Assembly (NCBI GenBank): GCA_009823505.1
Contig: VZQC01007982.1
Span: forward strand, 899,050 to 963,049
Direction: 5' to 3'
Length of the DNA stretch: 64,000 nucleotides
DNA from: Rhizomys pruinosus
Taxonomy: Eukaryota > Chordata > Mammalia > Rodentia > Spalacidae
The notes beneath the pieces are model-generated. The model was not told the origin of the DNA. It worked only from the letters and a program-made list of their open reading frames with translations, and searched no databases. This document shows, in pieces, positions 55,253-64,000 of the stretch. The position numbers were made by a program, and so were the translations under genes. Every line of letters begins with the position of its first letter. Within the stretch, counting starts at the first letter, position 1.

Positions 55253-55894
55253 ACTAGGGAAACTATGTGCATAATTTAATATAATCTGAAGTCAAGGTAA
55301 GTAAAGTGGCATCTATAACTGGAGGTAGGAATATACTCCTACACACTACTAATCCCTTCTGCCCCATCTTTGAGAGCTAATGATCTTATCGGTGGAAAGG
55401 AATACTCTGCTAGAAAATTCTCAAGAGCAAGACTCCTTTGCATGGAGAAACATCTACAATATTGAAAACAATCCCTTGCAGTCCCTAGCTAGTGGCGAGG
55501 TTTTACAAGAAGGAAGGAAGGAAGGAAAACTTGAACAAAACTACAAAGCCATAAAGCAGAGCACAGAGAACATACACCTAACACACAGCAAGCTGAGAAG
55601 GTGAAGACTGAGCTGTCCTCGTGGAGTATCTTAATCGGCAGTCTAAGGCTAGAGACTCAGACTGAAATCCGGGGCTAGCACAGGCCCTGCTGTCACCTGC
55701 AATGCTGTGGACACTATTCAAGTGTACAGAGTCCACCTTCCTCAAACAAAATAAAACCCTGACACAAAGGTACCTCACATATTTAACATTTACTCAAAGT
55801 TCTCTCTTAAACAATGCAAAAATGTCCATTTTTTTGTAGTACATTTATAAACATGAATCTCCTCATGCTAAAAGGATGTCGGCTCCAGATTCCA
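55253..55894. other. Unassigned sequence
   Basis: Short (GGAA)n at 55510-55528; otherwise no recognised repeat or exon. Confidence 0.5.
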
Positions 55895-55984
55895 GCTCCC
55901 CCTTTTGCTGATCTGCTCTTACACAGATCACCCAACCTATTTGGGCCAGCTTAATCATCTGTGACACTCAGGCCTGGCTCAAGC

Positions 55985-56135
55985 ACTACCCTACAGTCTT
56001 CAGAGCAGCCCTACAGGTTAGGATCTATTATTACCCATCCTACCGATAAGGGAACCAAGACTGCCTAAGGTTCCCAAACAGTAGGTGGTGGTGGAGCCAG
56101 TGTTCAAAGCCAGGGAACTTGACCTTGACGGTGTA
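55985..56135 (-). mobile_element. MIR SINE fossil
   Basis: Antisense MIR order: 'ggatctattattacccatcc', 'taccgataagggaaccaaga', 'ctgcctaaggttcccaaaca', 'gtaggtggtggtggagccag', 'tgttcaaagccaggg'. The preceding 55905-55975 could be a second, sense, MIR-like piece. Confidence 0.83.
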
Positions 56136-56285
56136 CAGCTCAGCCAGCCACACCCAGATGGGGTGGGTACACAGTGAGTAAAAGAACACTTAAGGAACTG
56201 CCTCTGCCTTTAAAGCCACAGAGCAGCCCAAATGAGGCAGGTTTTTAAACATGTCCACTTGCAAATACTGTAATGTTTTCTGGTT

Positions 56286-56301
56286 AAAGAAAATTCAAGA
56301 T
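56286..56301. repeat. B2 target-site duplication, left
   Basis: 'aaagaaaattcaagat' recurs exactly at 56527-56542. Confidence 0.93.
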
Positions 56302-56526
56302 GGGGCTGGAGAGATGGCCTAGCGGTTAAGGGCACCGACTGCTCTTGCAGAGGACCCGGGTTCGATCCCCAGCACCCACATGGCAGCTGAGAACCGTCTT
56401 TAACTCCAGTTCCAGGGGAATTCCAACACCCTCTTCTGACCTCCTCGTCATTGCACGACACGGATGCACAAACCTACATGCAGACAGTACATTCATACAC
56501 ATACAAGAATAAATAAAATAAAAAAA
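56302..56526 (+). mobile_element. B2 SINE, young
   Basis: Full-length sense B2 without the 17-bp duplication: 'gatggcctagcggttaaggg', 'cgggttcgatccccagcacc', 'gcagacagtacattcatac', A-rich tail. Perfect 16-bp target-site duplication. Confidence 0.97.
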
Positions 56527-56542
56527 AAAGAAAATTCAAGAT

Positions 56543-57139
56543 AACTTTGGGTACTAACAACTAAAATGAACACATTAGTCTGTCCAAGGAAAATATCTTC
56601 ATACCATTTGCAGACTTCTGTTTGCCAAATCTGTGATACTGACTTTGAGAAGAAGGGATTCAGTGAATGTGTTTTCAACCAAGGTGGATAAACGAGGCTC
56701 ACGGCTGAGGCAGCTGAGGTGTGACAGCAGTCTGTCCCTTCATGTCAAATCCCTGTCCACTGAGGTACTGCTGTGCCAGAGCCCCACAGAAGCCCTGAAT
56801 GCCCCAGGAAGCAGGAAGCACTTCTCCCTACTTCAGCCTGTCAGGTGTCCCTTCACCCACAGGATGCATGTGTGCAGGTACAACATTAATGCTCAGAAAT
56901 TCATGAGAGTAATCAGACATTCCGCCGATTATGGACAGAATTCAAGTGCTATGTGCTTCCTGTCTCTGTGAACTTGTTCACATGCATCCTCCTGCAGGGT
57001 GACAGGAGGAAGCCTGCTGACAGTGGCACCTGGGACCCTTGGTCTCGGTGGCCACTCAATCTTCATGCCAGAGCCATGCCTTATTTCAATGCTGTGTACT
57101 CTGCAGTCATACTTGGTCTTAGAACTCTTCACAAAGAAC
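56543..57139. other. Unassigned sequence
   Basis: No recognised repeat or exon. A 181-codon plus frame (56953-57498) spans this and the next feature; it overlaps an ID-like fragment and has no domain. Confidence 0.5.
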
Positions 57140-57198
57140 TACAACTTGGCAGTCTACCTAACGTCCCCGAGGCCTGGGTTTTATTCCCAGCACAGGCC
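57140..57198 (+). mobile_element. Possible ID-like SINE remnant
   Basis: 'tggcagtctacctaacgtcc', 'cgaggcctgggttttattcc', 'cagcac' resembles the second half of a tRNA-derived SINE. Confidence 0.4.
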
Positions 57199-59035
57199 CC
57201 TCGCATTGTTAATGGTTCAATATCATGTTGGGTTATAGAGGAAAAAACCCCCACAACACTTAAAAATGTCTTCCTAAACCAAATGCAATTATTAACAAGG
57301 AAGACTAGGAAAAAAAATAGACAATTCTGGTGCTACTTTCACGTAAGATTGCTTAACAAGTGTTATGTGAGAATCTGGAAATGTTATGTACGTTACATTT
57401 ATAAGCCGGCACTTTTTTCCCCTGAAGATTTATTTGGTATGAAAAGCTCCTCCCTATACTATAATCATAAAATCAAGTACTGTTTACTCCTATCATAACC
57501 ATTCACATACACTTCCTGTCATAAAAACTTGAACCTGGCTAGAATACTAAACAAGCCATGCAAAAACTTCAGGTGAGCAGTGACTGTTCTGGAGATGTAT
57601 CAAGTTCATACTCCAGCCGATAAAGTAGCTGATTCGCTCTCACCCTTGGGAAACCTGTATCACACTTTCTCTTCTTAGGTGACTAATCCTATTACGGCCC
57701 CAAGAATGATCTTTAAGGGCCAAGGTACTTTCCCTTTCTCCTGAGCACTGTCCTGGGGTACTCTGTGGACTGAGCTGCAACTGACTTTCAGAATTCATGG
57801 TCCAGGATTAAAATTGTGACAACCTCAAAAGTCCCACAAAACAGATGTGCACCCTATAAAGGCACACATGCCCGCCCGCTTCTCAGAGCAAACAAGCTTC
57901 TAAAGAAGCCTTCCTAGGCTTCTCTATGTCATAGGAGACGCAGAGCAGCATACACATTCAATGATAGAAGGAAGCCTGCACCAGCAGATTTGTTTACAAA
58001 ACAGAGCTCAGCAAAGTCTGTCTCTTAGTGCCACAGCAAGAGCCATTCAACAAAACACACAAGCACACAAGAATCTAGGGACTAGCTTGGCCTTCTGATA
58101 AAGGTATGAGTTTGTGGTTCTATTGGGCAGTGTGTAATCCAATGGGGCTTGGGCTTGAATTAAGAATATGCCACAACTCTAAGACACAACATCCCCGCCC
58201 CATCGTCTCTCTCACACACACATTCACAAATACTACAGTCCACCCCCCCCCCGCCAAAAATACATTTTGGGTATTAATCTCAAAGTTATTTCTCTGTGGC
58301 ACTGATCTGTACTCTGGCACTGATCTTTAATTCTCTGTGTCTTACCTATTTCTATCTAGGACGAACACACATTAAATTGTACGTGTTTTACCTTCATTCA
58401 CAGCACAGCCATCCATCAAGGCTTGAGAGCTGGATCCTGGACATGTACCTTCACTGAGCGGGGCCAGTTTGTTACCTAGTCTGGCCGGCACCTATCTACC
58501 ACAGCTGCCTCTGTCTTCTCCCTCAGGCACTTCCAAAAAGCACCTCAGACCTTTGTCACTCTGTTCTTGGCCAAGTGTGCTGGTTCTTTTAATTGGGTCA
58601 CTTGCCAACCAGTGACTGCGTGGCGAAAGGCAGAGCAGGTAGAAGGAAGCGGATGTCTAGGCCTGGCTCTGCCGGAAATAAATCATATAATTCCCAAGAA
58701 AGTCACTTACAAAATCCATGGGCCCCAGTGTCTGTACCTACTGCATAAAGAAAATGGCTGTCAAAAAGAAAGAAAAAGAAAATGGCTGTCAAATTATATT
58801 AGTCATTTCATGATGTACAGAGCTCAAACCACAATCTGCTGAAATTCAGCTTCTGTGTGTCACTATACCCCTCAAAAAACAAAACAAAACAAAAAAAACC
58901 CTTCACTTATTTTTCTAGGTTTAGAGGAGAAGAAATTATGTTTATCAAATTCTGGGTTTTTATAAAAAAAGGTTAAAAATAAAGGTGAAAGTTTCACAGA
59001 GAATGTAAGGCACTATTCACAAGCACTAACAGCCC
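57199..59035. other. Repeat-poor unassigned sequence
   Basis: No recognised interspersed repeat in 1.8 kb. A 17-bp 'aaagaaaatggctgtca' occurs twice around 58747-58787 (imperfect tandem copy). C-run at 58242-58252. Confidence 0.5.
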
Positions 59036-59450
59036 TGATGAGGACTCTGCTTTAACTATGAGCTGAGCACCATGTGCTTTCTCAGTGGGCTTAAACACAA
59101 GGTCTAGCCCTCCCAACCAGGCTAGTGCCACTCACTCCACACTGCAGATTGAGAACCTGAGGCTGAAGGTGGGTGAGGCAGTGCAGTGGGTAAGGGTGCT
59201 TGCCACCAAGCCTGACCCCAGTTTCATCCTGGAACTCACATAGTGGGAGGAGGGAACCAACTCTGCGAATTGCCCTACACCATGTGTACACTTGTGGCAT
59301 GTGCCGATCCTCCAATAAATAAATGAACAAAACCCACAACAAAACACCTTAAGTACTGTGAATAACATGCCCAAGGTTATATAAGGTGTGACATGTCAGG
59401 AACAATACTCGGATCTACATAAGGTTGATCAGGTCACTAAACCAGGCAGA
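59036..59450 (-). mobile_element. MIR SINE fossil split by a B3
   Basis: Left part to 59163: 'cactgcagattgagaacctg', 'aggctgaag'. Right part from 59335: 'taacatgcccaaggttatat', 'aggaacaatactcggatcta'. Joined, these follow the antisense MIR order; the gap holds a B3. Confidence 0.7.
59164..59334 (+). mobile_element. B3 SINE nested in MIR
   Basis: 'ctgaaggtgggtgaggcagt', 'gcagtgggtaagggtgcttg', 'ccaccaagcctgaccccagt', 'actcacatagtgggaggagg', 'gcgaattgccctacaccatg', 'aataaataaatgaac' tail. Confidence 0.85.
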
Positions 59451-59469
59451 ATCCTTTAAAGTACCCATA

Positions 59470-59665
59470 TAAAAGCTAGGCATGGCTGCACATGCCCCGA
59501 GCCCCAAAGGGACGGGGGAGGGGCACAGAGACAGAAAGAGTGCTGGATGTGCTGGTCAGCCAGCTCTGTCTCAAGAGGGTAAGAGAGCGATGAAGCAGGC
59601 ATCTTGCCTCTGTGCACAACACAGGTGCACCGACCCTCACACACACACAAAAAGAAACTTGGCAA
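59470..59665 (+). mobile_element. Old SINE, B3/B1-like
   Basis: 'aagctaggcatggctgcaca', 'ggatgtgctggtcagccagc', 'tctgtctcaagagggtaaga' then a (CA)n-like end at 59636-59649. Composite or diverged; assigned only to the general group. Confidence 0.5.
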
Positions 59666-60667
59666 ATACGAATCTGGGGACAGGGCTCTCAGTCCTGAGT
59701 GGTCAGCAGCTCAATTCCTGGAGCTAGCGATGGCCATCAGGTAGCAAAGATCATCACAGTGTAACTCTGACGAACTCCTCACCTAACGTGCAGCAGTCTT
59801 GCCACCAGCAGATATTTTTCCTTGATTTCTTGGTTGATTGATATTGAGGAACACAGTGCAACTACAATAGCATCAGCTTGTAACATGAAGCTAGAGGTTT
59901 CCATGTAACAAAAATGACATACAGGACATTGTACTTAACTCCCACTTGAGTCATACAGTTGTGGGTTAAAGAGACTTTCAAAAGTTCAGTTTAAGGAAGA
60001 GATAGCCAACAGAGATGATTACCTGAGGGCTAGACTTTTTTTTTTTTTAAGAGAATGGCTTGCATATTTAAAAAAAAAATTAAGAAAGGGCCTTGAGAAA
60101 AATTCAAGTCTCTCTAGAATGTCTCAAAAGTCAACATTCCATCTTTGTCCTCAGAAATAACATGATTATATCACATCTCAAATCTCTGTAAAGCTAAGTA
60201 TTTTCTAGGACTTAAGTCTCAAAAAAAAATGGCTGATTCCATTTTAAGTTAATTCTCTAAAAATAATGGTAGTTTTGTACTGGTAGTTATGTTATGTTTG
60301 GGTAACCAGGACTTCCTGAGACTGTACTTAGAGAGAAATGAAGGAGGAGAAAAATATGTAAATCAGAGTCAACTCCAGCATACAAAGTGATGTCCCTGTC
60401 TCTCTCTCATTCCAACATCCTCAGACTCCCCTGCTCCATGACAATCCAGAAGAGGCCAGGTTCCCTGGCTCCCTGCCCCCAAGCCTACACCACTGTATCC
60501 ACAGGGCATCTGCAAGGTATTAGGCGGACACTTGGGCAAGTTCTTCTTTGGAAGTCCACTGTATCCAATCTGTCTTTATTTAGTCACCTGAACATCTCCT
60601 TCCTTTCAAAAGAGCCAAAAATCAAGAAGGACTGTGTCTTATAATAATCCAGTCTAAAAAGGTAAAG
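59666..60667. other. Unassigned sequence
   Basis: Poly-T at 60038-60049; no recognised interspersed repeat or exon. Confidence 0.5.
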
Positions 60668-60808
60668 CCAGGTATGGTGACACATGTCCTTAATCCCAGC
60701 ACCAGGGAGGCAGAAGCAGTCTGTGACTGTGAGATCGAGGCTAGCCTGGTCTACATAGCAAGTTCCAGGCCAGCCGGGGCTACAGGGAAACCCTGGTCTC
60801 AAAAACAT
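60668..60808 (+). mobile_element. B1 SINE
   Basis: 'agccaggtatggtgacacat', 'ccttaatcccagcaccaggg', 'gaggctagcctggtctacat', 'ggctacagggaaaccctggt'. First of four 7SL-type elements in a row on the same strand. Confidence 0.92.
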
Positions 60809-60843
60809 ACAGTCAAATGAAGTAACAACAAAAAGGCCCCATT

Positions 60844-60970
60844 GGCCAGATGTGGTAGTATAGGCCAGTAATCCCAACATCCAGGAGGCTGAAATAGGTT
60901 TCCTGTGAATATGAATCTCTATAGGCTATATAGGGAGCCCTAGACTGGTCTGGGGTACAAGATGAGATTG
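60844..60970 (+). mobile_element. B1/PB1-like SINE (old)
   Basis: 'agatgtggtagtataggcca', 'gtaatcccaacatccaggag', 'gctgaaataggtttcctgtg', 'ggtacaagatgagattg'; its tail is the AAAT tract that follows. Confidence 0.75.
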
Positions 60971-60973
60971 AAA

Positions 60974-61004
<31 letters not shown>

Positions 61005-61014
61005 GTAAATAAAA
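60971..61014. repeat. (AAAT)n microsatellite
   Basis: Ten or eleven AAAT units with one G interruption, grown from a SINE tail. Confidence 0.97.
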
Positions 61015-61130
61015 GAGCTAGGTCTGACAGTATAGGAATGTACCTCAGTACTCCGGAACCTGAGGCATGAGGATTGCTGAGTTGTAAGCCAGCACGGAAA
61101 CATAGGGAGACCCTATCTTAAATCACAAAC
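61015..61130 (+). mobile_element. B1/PB1-like SINE (old)
   Basis: 'agctaggtctgacagtatag', 'cagtactccggaacctgagg', 'gtaagccagcacggaaacat', 'agggagaccctatctta', then an A-rich end. Confidence 0.72.
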
Positions 61131-61164
61131 AAAAACACAAAGTTCAAAAAAATAAAAAGGCTCT

Positions 61165-61280
61165 AATGAGCCAGGTGTGTTGGCTCAGGCCTACAGTTTC
61201 AGCATGTGGGAGGATTAATGCAAGTTTGAGGTGAGTCTGGGTTATTTGGTGAAGACTCTTGACTCAAAAACAAGGCCTCA
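61165..61280 (+). mobile_element. B1/PB1-like SINE (old)
   Basis: 'gagccaggtgtgttggctca', 'ggcctacagtttcagcatgt', 'gaggtgagtctgggttattt', 'gactcaaaaacaagg'. Confidence 0.72.
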
Positions 61281-62848
61281 GTGTATCAAGCTCCTGACAT
61301 AAAATGTGTATGTATTTGTGTATGAATTAAGTGAATTGTTCTGTTTCCTACAAATATCCTTCATTCCAAGGTTTAGTTAGGAAAGGGCTATTCTGAAAAG
61401 GTTGAATGGGATTTGTAATGCAAAACCTGGAATTCATATTGACTTGACTCAAGACAACTCTGGAACACAAAGTGTAGTTTGGTGTTCACTTGCTTTTTTA
61501 GTGACTAGCATTCACCTCTAAGAATGAAATCAAATACAGTTGGCTTCCATGCCAAAAACCAACCCAAGGAAATAGGCACTACAACTAGCAAAGAGTCTTA
61601 AGTGGGTAAACTTTGAGGCGCCCCCTCTAAGAGACCAGAAGTAGGGAGCTTTTGGTCTTGCAAGACTACAGTTTGCCTGTCTGCCTTAGATATGGTAGTT
61701 TGTTCCTGAGCGTGCAGTTCTGAGATACCCTGGGATGGTGCAACTCCCAGAAGCAGGCTATCCTCCTTCATATGAAAAACTCGGGTCTGTAATCTGCATA
61801 ATATAGCTTTGAGTCTTTTTTTGGCATATGTGCAAAGCACATATATGCTGAATAAGAACAGTGCAGTATTAAAATGTAAACACAAACACCTTTCTAGAAT
61901 TCAGAAATCTGAGGCTGGGGACTGGAGTGAGGAGGGTGATGGAAGTTAAGATGGGCCACCACTCAACTGGCATTTCCGATTTCAATTCCATAGGAATTTT
62001 TTTTAAAACACAGAACTTGTTTTCTAAAAATGGGTCTCTCAGCCCTGGCCTGAAGGCAGCACAATAATGCTGTTAGGCACTTGCTAATCAAGGCCACCAG
62101 ATAATGCTATTCCTGTGTCTCAGAGGCAGCACAGGAGCTGAATGCACAAGCAGCCCAGCAGAGCAGCGGGCCCTGCCGTTCAGCCCTCCGGGGCCGCTGT
62201 AGAGTGCTTGTTTTGGAGACCATTCAGTGGATGGCATTTGGTTTCCTCCATTTAACCAGGTCACCCAGGCATGGAATGCACAGCTTTGCCAGACAGAGTG
62301 TGTTTGGGATGCCTGAGAAACAACAGTTTGTCCAGGCTACTGATGTGAAGAGAGGCCACCGTTTCCTTTTACTCTGTGTTGAATGGCAGCCTTGACGTCA
62401 CGACAGCTAGGAACCACTGGAGGGACAAATAACAAGGCACAAGCCAAAAGGGCCTCAGCCTGTGGCAGTGGCAGGGCTATTTTACACTCATTCTGATGTC
62501 TTCTTGGGCTGCAGAGCCATGGCATGAACGGAGACAAATGCATGCAGCTTAAACAGAAAGGCAGTCTCTGGGCCCATGAAACAGACCTTTGGCCAGTGCT
62601 TAACTGCATTCAAAACCCTGGATCAATCACAGTTCCTGAGTTAAGCTTGTTCTGGACAAGCCGACTTCCCAGGGAATGCCTGCAGGAATTCCAAGGATGA
62701 TTCAGACCTCTATACTTTCCCTGAAGGACTTAACTCCCTGTATATAAAAGCAGGGAGATGATATGTGAGCACTCTGGAGACACAAGGTACCCAAGAAAGT
62801 AGGCAGTCTTTGCAGAACAGAGCATCCTTTTAGATAAGTTTCTAATTG
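61281..62848. other. Repeat-poor unassigned sequence
   Basis: No recognised repeat or exon in about 1.6 kb. 62040-62420 is repeat-free, fairly GC-rich in its middle and holds a full CRE palindrome (separate entry). Confidence 0.5.
62393..62400. promoter_or_regulatory. CRE palindrome TGACGTCA
   Basis: A perfect CREB/ATF-type palindrome that keeps its CpG in otherwise CpG-poor DNA. A single 8-mer can occur by chance, so function is only a possibility. Confidence 0.3.
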
Positions 62849-62963
62849 GAGTTTGAGCAAGTGAACATGCACCTTAGCACCCAACTGCAGATGTCTGAGC
62901 AAACAGGTGAAAAATGTTGGGTGCTGGTGGGCCTAATTTGCCGGCCATTATCTACAATGAATC
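62849..62963 (+). repeat. Long inverted repeat, left arm
   Basis: 115 bp that match the reverse complement of 63556-63670 with 6 mismatches, all transitions, and no gap. Inside the arm 'agcacccaac' (62876-62885) pairs with 'gttgggtgct' (62916-62925). I do not recognise the family. Confidence 0.95.
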
Positions 62964-63555
62964 ATCTGTGTTAACTCAGGGGACTTTGAAAAGCATGATC
63001 TTTCCTGTTTCAATGTCACTGCAAATTATAAACTATGTTTAGGTACACGAGTGTCAGATCATTTATCTTCATTATAAATGCACTGCTAACTATAGATATC
63101 TGAGGAAGTCTACAGCCAGTATCATCCACTACCTTCCCAGGACAGAGAAGAACTTTTTGTGGTCGCAACATATGCCATAAACTCAATCCCTGGCCTTTTA
63201 GGGCACTAACAGTTTTCACTGATCTTAGTTTGAACCAACACTGTCAGGGTCCAATAAGGCAACACAAGCAGGAAAACCAGAGTCTGGACGGGATGTTTGA
63301 ATGCACACATGTGAGTGCATGGCTCTGTGTGTGTGCATGAATGTGTGGTTATGTTGGAGGTGTGTGAACAGAACACAGCATACCCATCTTGCAGGCAACA
63401 ATGGAGGAAGCCATCTTGCAGGAGGAGGAGCATTTCTGAATTACGCTGTGCCTTTTTATCAGGTCTTCATTACCTCAGCATTCCTAAAGCCTCTGTGAGA
63501 TCCCTGTGTTAAGTTTACTTCAAGAGCATGTTCTGCTGTGGAGATCTGCTGTGGA
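62964..63555. other. Spacer between inverted-repeat arms
   Basis: 592 bp with no recognised repeat and no convincing coding sequence. It contains a GT-rich stretch at about 63305-63365. Confidence 0.6.
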
Positions 63556-63670
63556 GACTCATTGCGGATAATGGCTGGCAAGTTAGGCCCACCAGCACCC
63601 AACATTTTTCATCTGTTTGCTCAGACATCTGCAGTTGGGTGCTAAGGTGCATGTTCACTTGCTCAAACTC
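63556..63670 (-). repeat. Long inverted repeat, right arm
   Basis: Reverse complement of 62849-62963, about 95% identical. The internal 10-bp hairpin words recur at 63594-63603 and 63634-63643. Flanking similarity fades outside the arm within about 40 bp. Confidence 0.95.
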
Positions 63671-64000
63671 AAACTTTCAAAGGAAGAGGATGATCCAAGT
63701 TCTCACCTACAACAGAACATGCCCACCAGATGCTCTGATCAACCACTGTCCTCCACAGGACTCTAATGACCTCACCTAGTCAGGTTAACAAATGATCCTG
63801 TTGCTTAAAAAAAATCCAAGTGTGTTCACTGAGAAAAGAAATAAAAAAAGGAGAAGCAAAAAAATCAATCATTTCATAAGTGAAGTTTCTCTTCAATGTG
63901 ACTTCACTCAGGTAAAACTGATCCCAGCTATATATGGGTGTTATATTTCACGAGGTGAATGTTAGATACTGTGGCCTTGCCCATTTTTGGAGCTTTTTTT
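63671..64000. other. Unassigned sequence
   Basis: Could continue the element of the right arm: the text 'aggactctaatgacctcacc', then an A-rich run near 63840-63865, looks repeat- or LTR-like, but I cannot name a family. Confidence 0.4.

Noticed and set aside
56953..57498. 181-codon plus-strand frame
   Set aside because: It crosses an ID-like remnant; AT-rich second half; no domain or splice context recognised.
1..64000. CRISPR array, operon, phage or other prokaryote-type system
   Set aside because: Tandem repeats here lack unique spacers of constant length, and the SINE/LINE content shows rodent nuclear DNA. No cluster of coding genes exists in the window.

Overview
This window looks like non-coding genomic DNA from a muroid rodent. 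The evidence is its repeat content: about 20 tRNA-derived B2 SINEs, about 26 7SL-derived B1/PB1 SINEs, and smaller numbers of B3, B4 and ID elements. There are also 3' ends of rodent LINE-1 (Lx type and a younger type), older mammalian MIR, L2 and L1M fossils, and ERVL/MaLR-like LTR pieces. The B2 copies carry lineage-typical text (for example 'gatggcctagcggttaag' at the 5' end and 'gcagacagtacattcatac' near the tail), and one subset has a 17-bp internal duplication. I do not recognise these as the standard mouse or rat B2 consensus. A non-murine muroid (cricetid, gerbil or spalacid) is my inference; the species cannot be fixed from this window alone.

I found no protein-coding gene, rRNA, tRNA, CRISPR array or bacterial-type system. 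Open frames are short (184 codons at most), often overlap on both strands, and many are read through SINEs (the frequent frame with MYCLHAGLC-type text is antisense B2). The segment is best read as intergenic or long-intron DNA.

Layout. 0-20 kb: an L1 tail at the window edge, a MaLR-like LTR split by a B1, an antisense L1M fossil, two B2s stacked at one target site (4.0-4.5 kb), a 5'-truncated young L1 with a 15-bp target-site duplication (6.5-7.2 kb), a B1 nested in a B2 (8.5-8.9 kb), a B1 nested in an old DNA-transposon-like fossil (12.6-13.0 kb), a B2 nested in an LTR (16.2-16.9 kb), and a long Lx 3' UTR (17.3-18.2 kb). 20-30 kb: an L1M 3' UTR followed by a B1, a diverged ~100-bp direct repeat (22.8/23.2 kb), two minisatellites (7 x 43 bp at 25.1 kb; 6 x 32 bp at 27.0 kb), a MIR, and an Lx tail. 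30-44 kb: repeat-poor, with a 65-bp tandem duplication, an (AGGG)10 tract, a possible conserved regulatory element near 35.0-35.4 kb, a 3 x 51-bp minisatellite (41.5 kb) and a (GC)n(GT)n Z-DNA tract (43.8 kb). 44-57 kb: several well-preserved B2s with clear target-site duplications, and an odd fold-back structure at 49.5 kb. 57-64 kb: a B3 nested in a MIR, a run of four same-strand B1-like elements (60.7-61.3 kb), and an 822-bp inverted-repeat structure (62.85-63.67 kb) with 115-bp arms about 95% identical.

The repeats are not a cooperating gene set; what the window records is the order of insertions. MIR, L2 and L1M are oldest, then LTR and DNA-transposon fossils, then Lx and old B1, then young B2/B1/L1 with intact target-site duplications. 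Family names come from recognising diagnostic sequence by eye; no database search was run.
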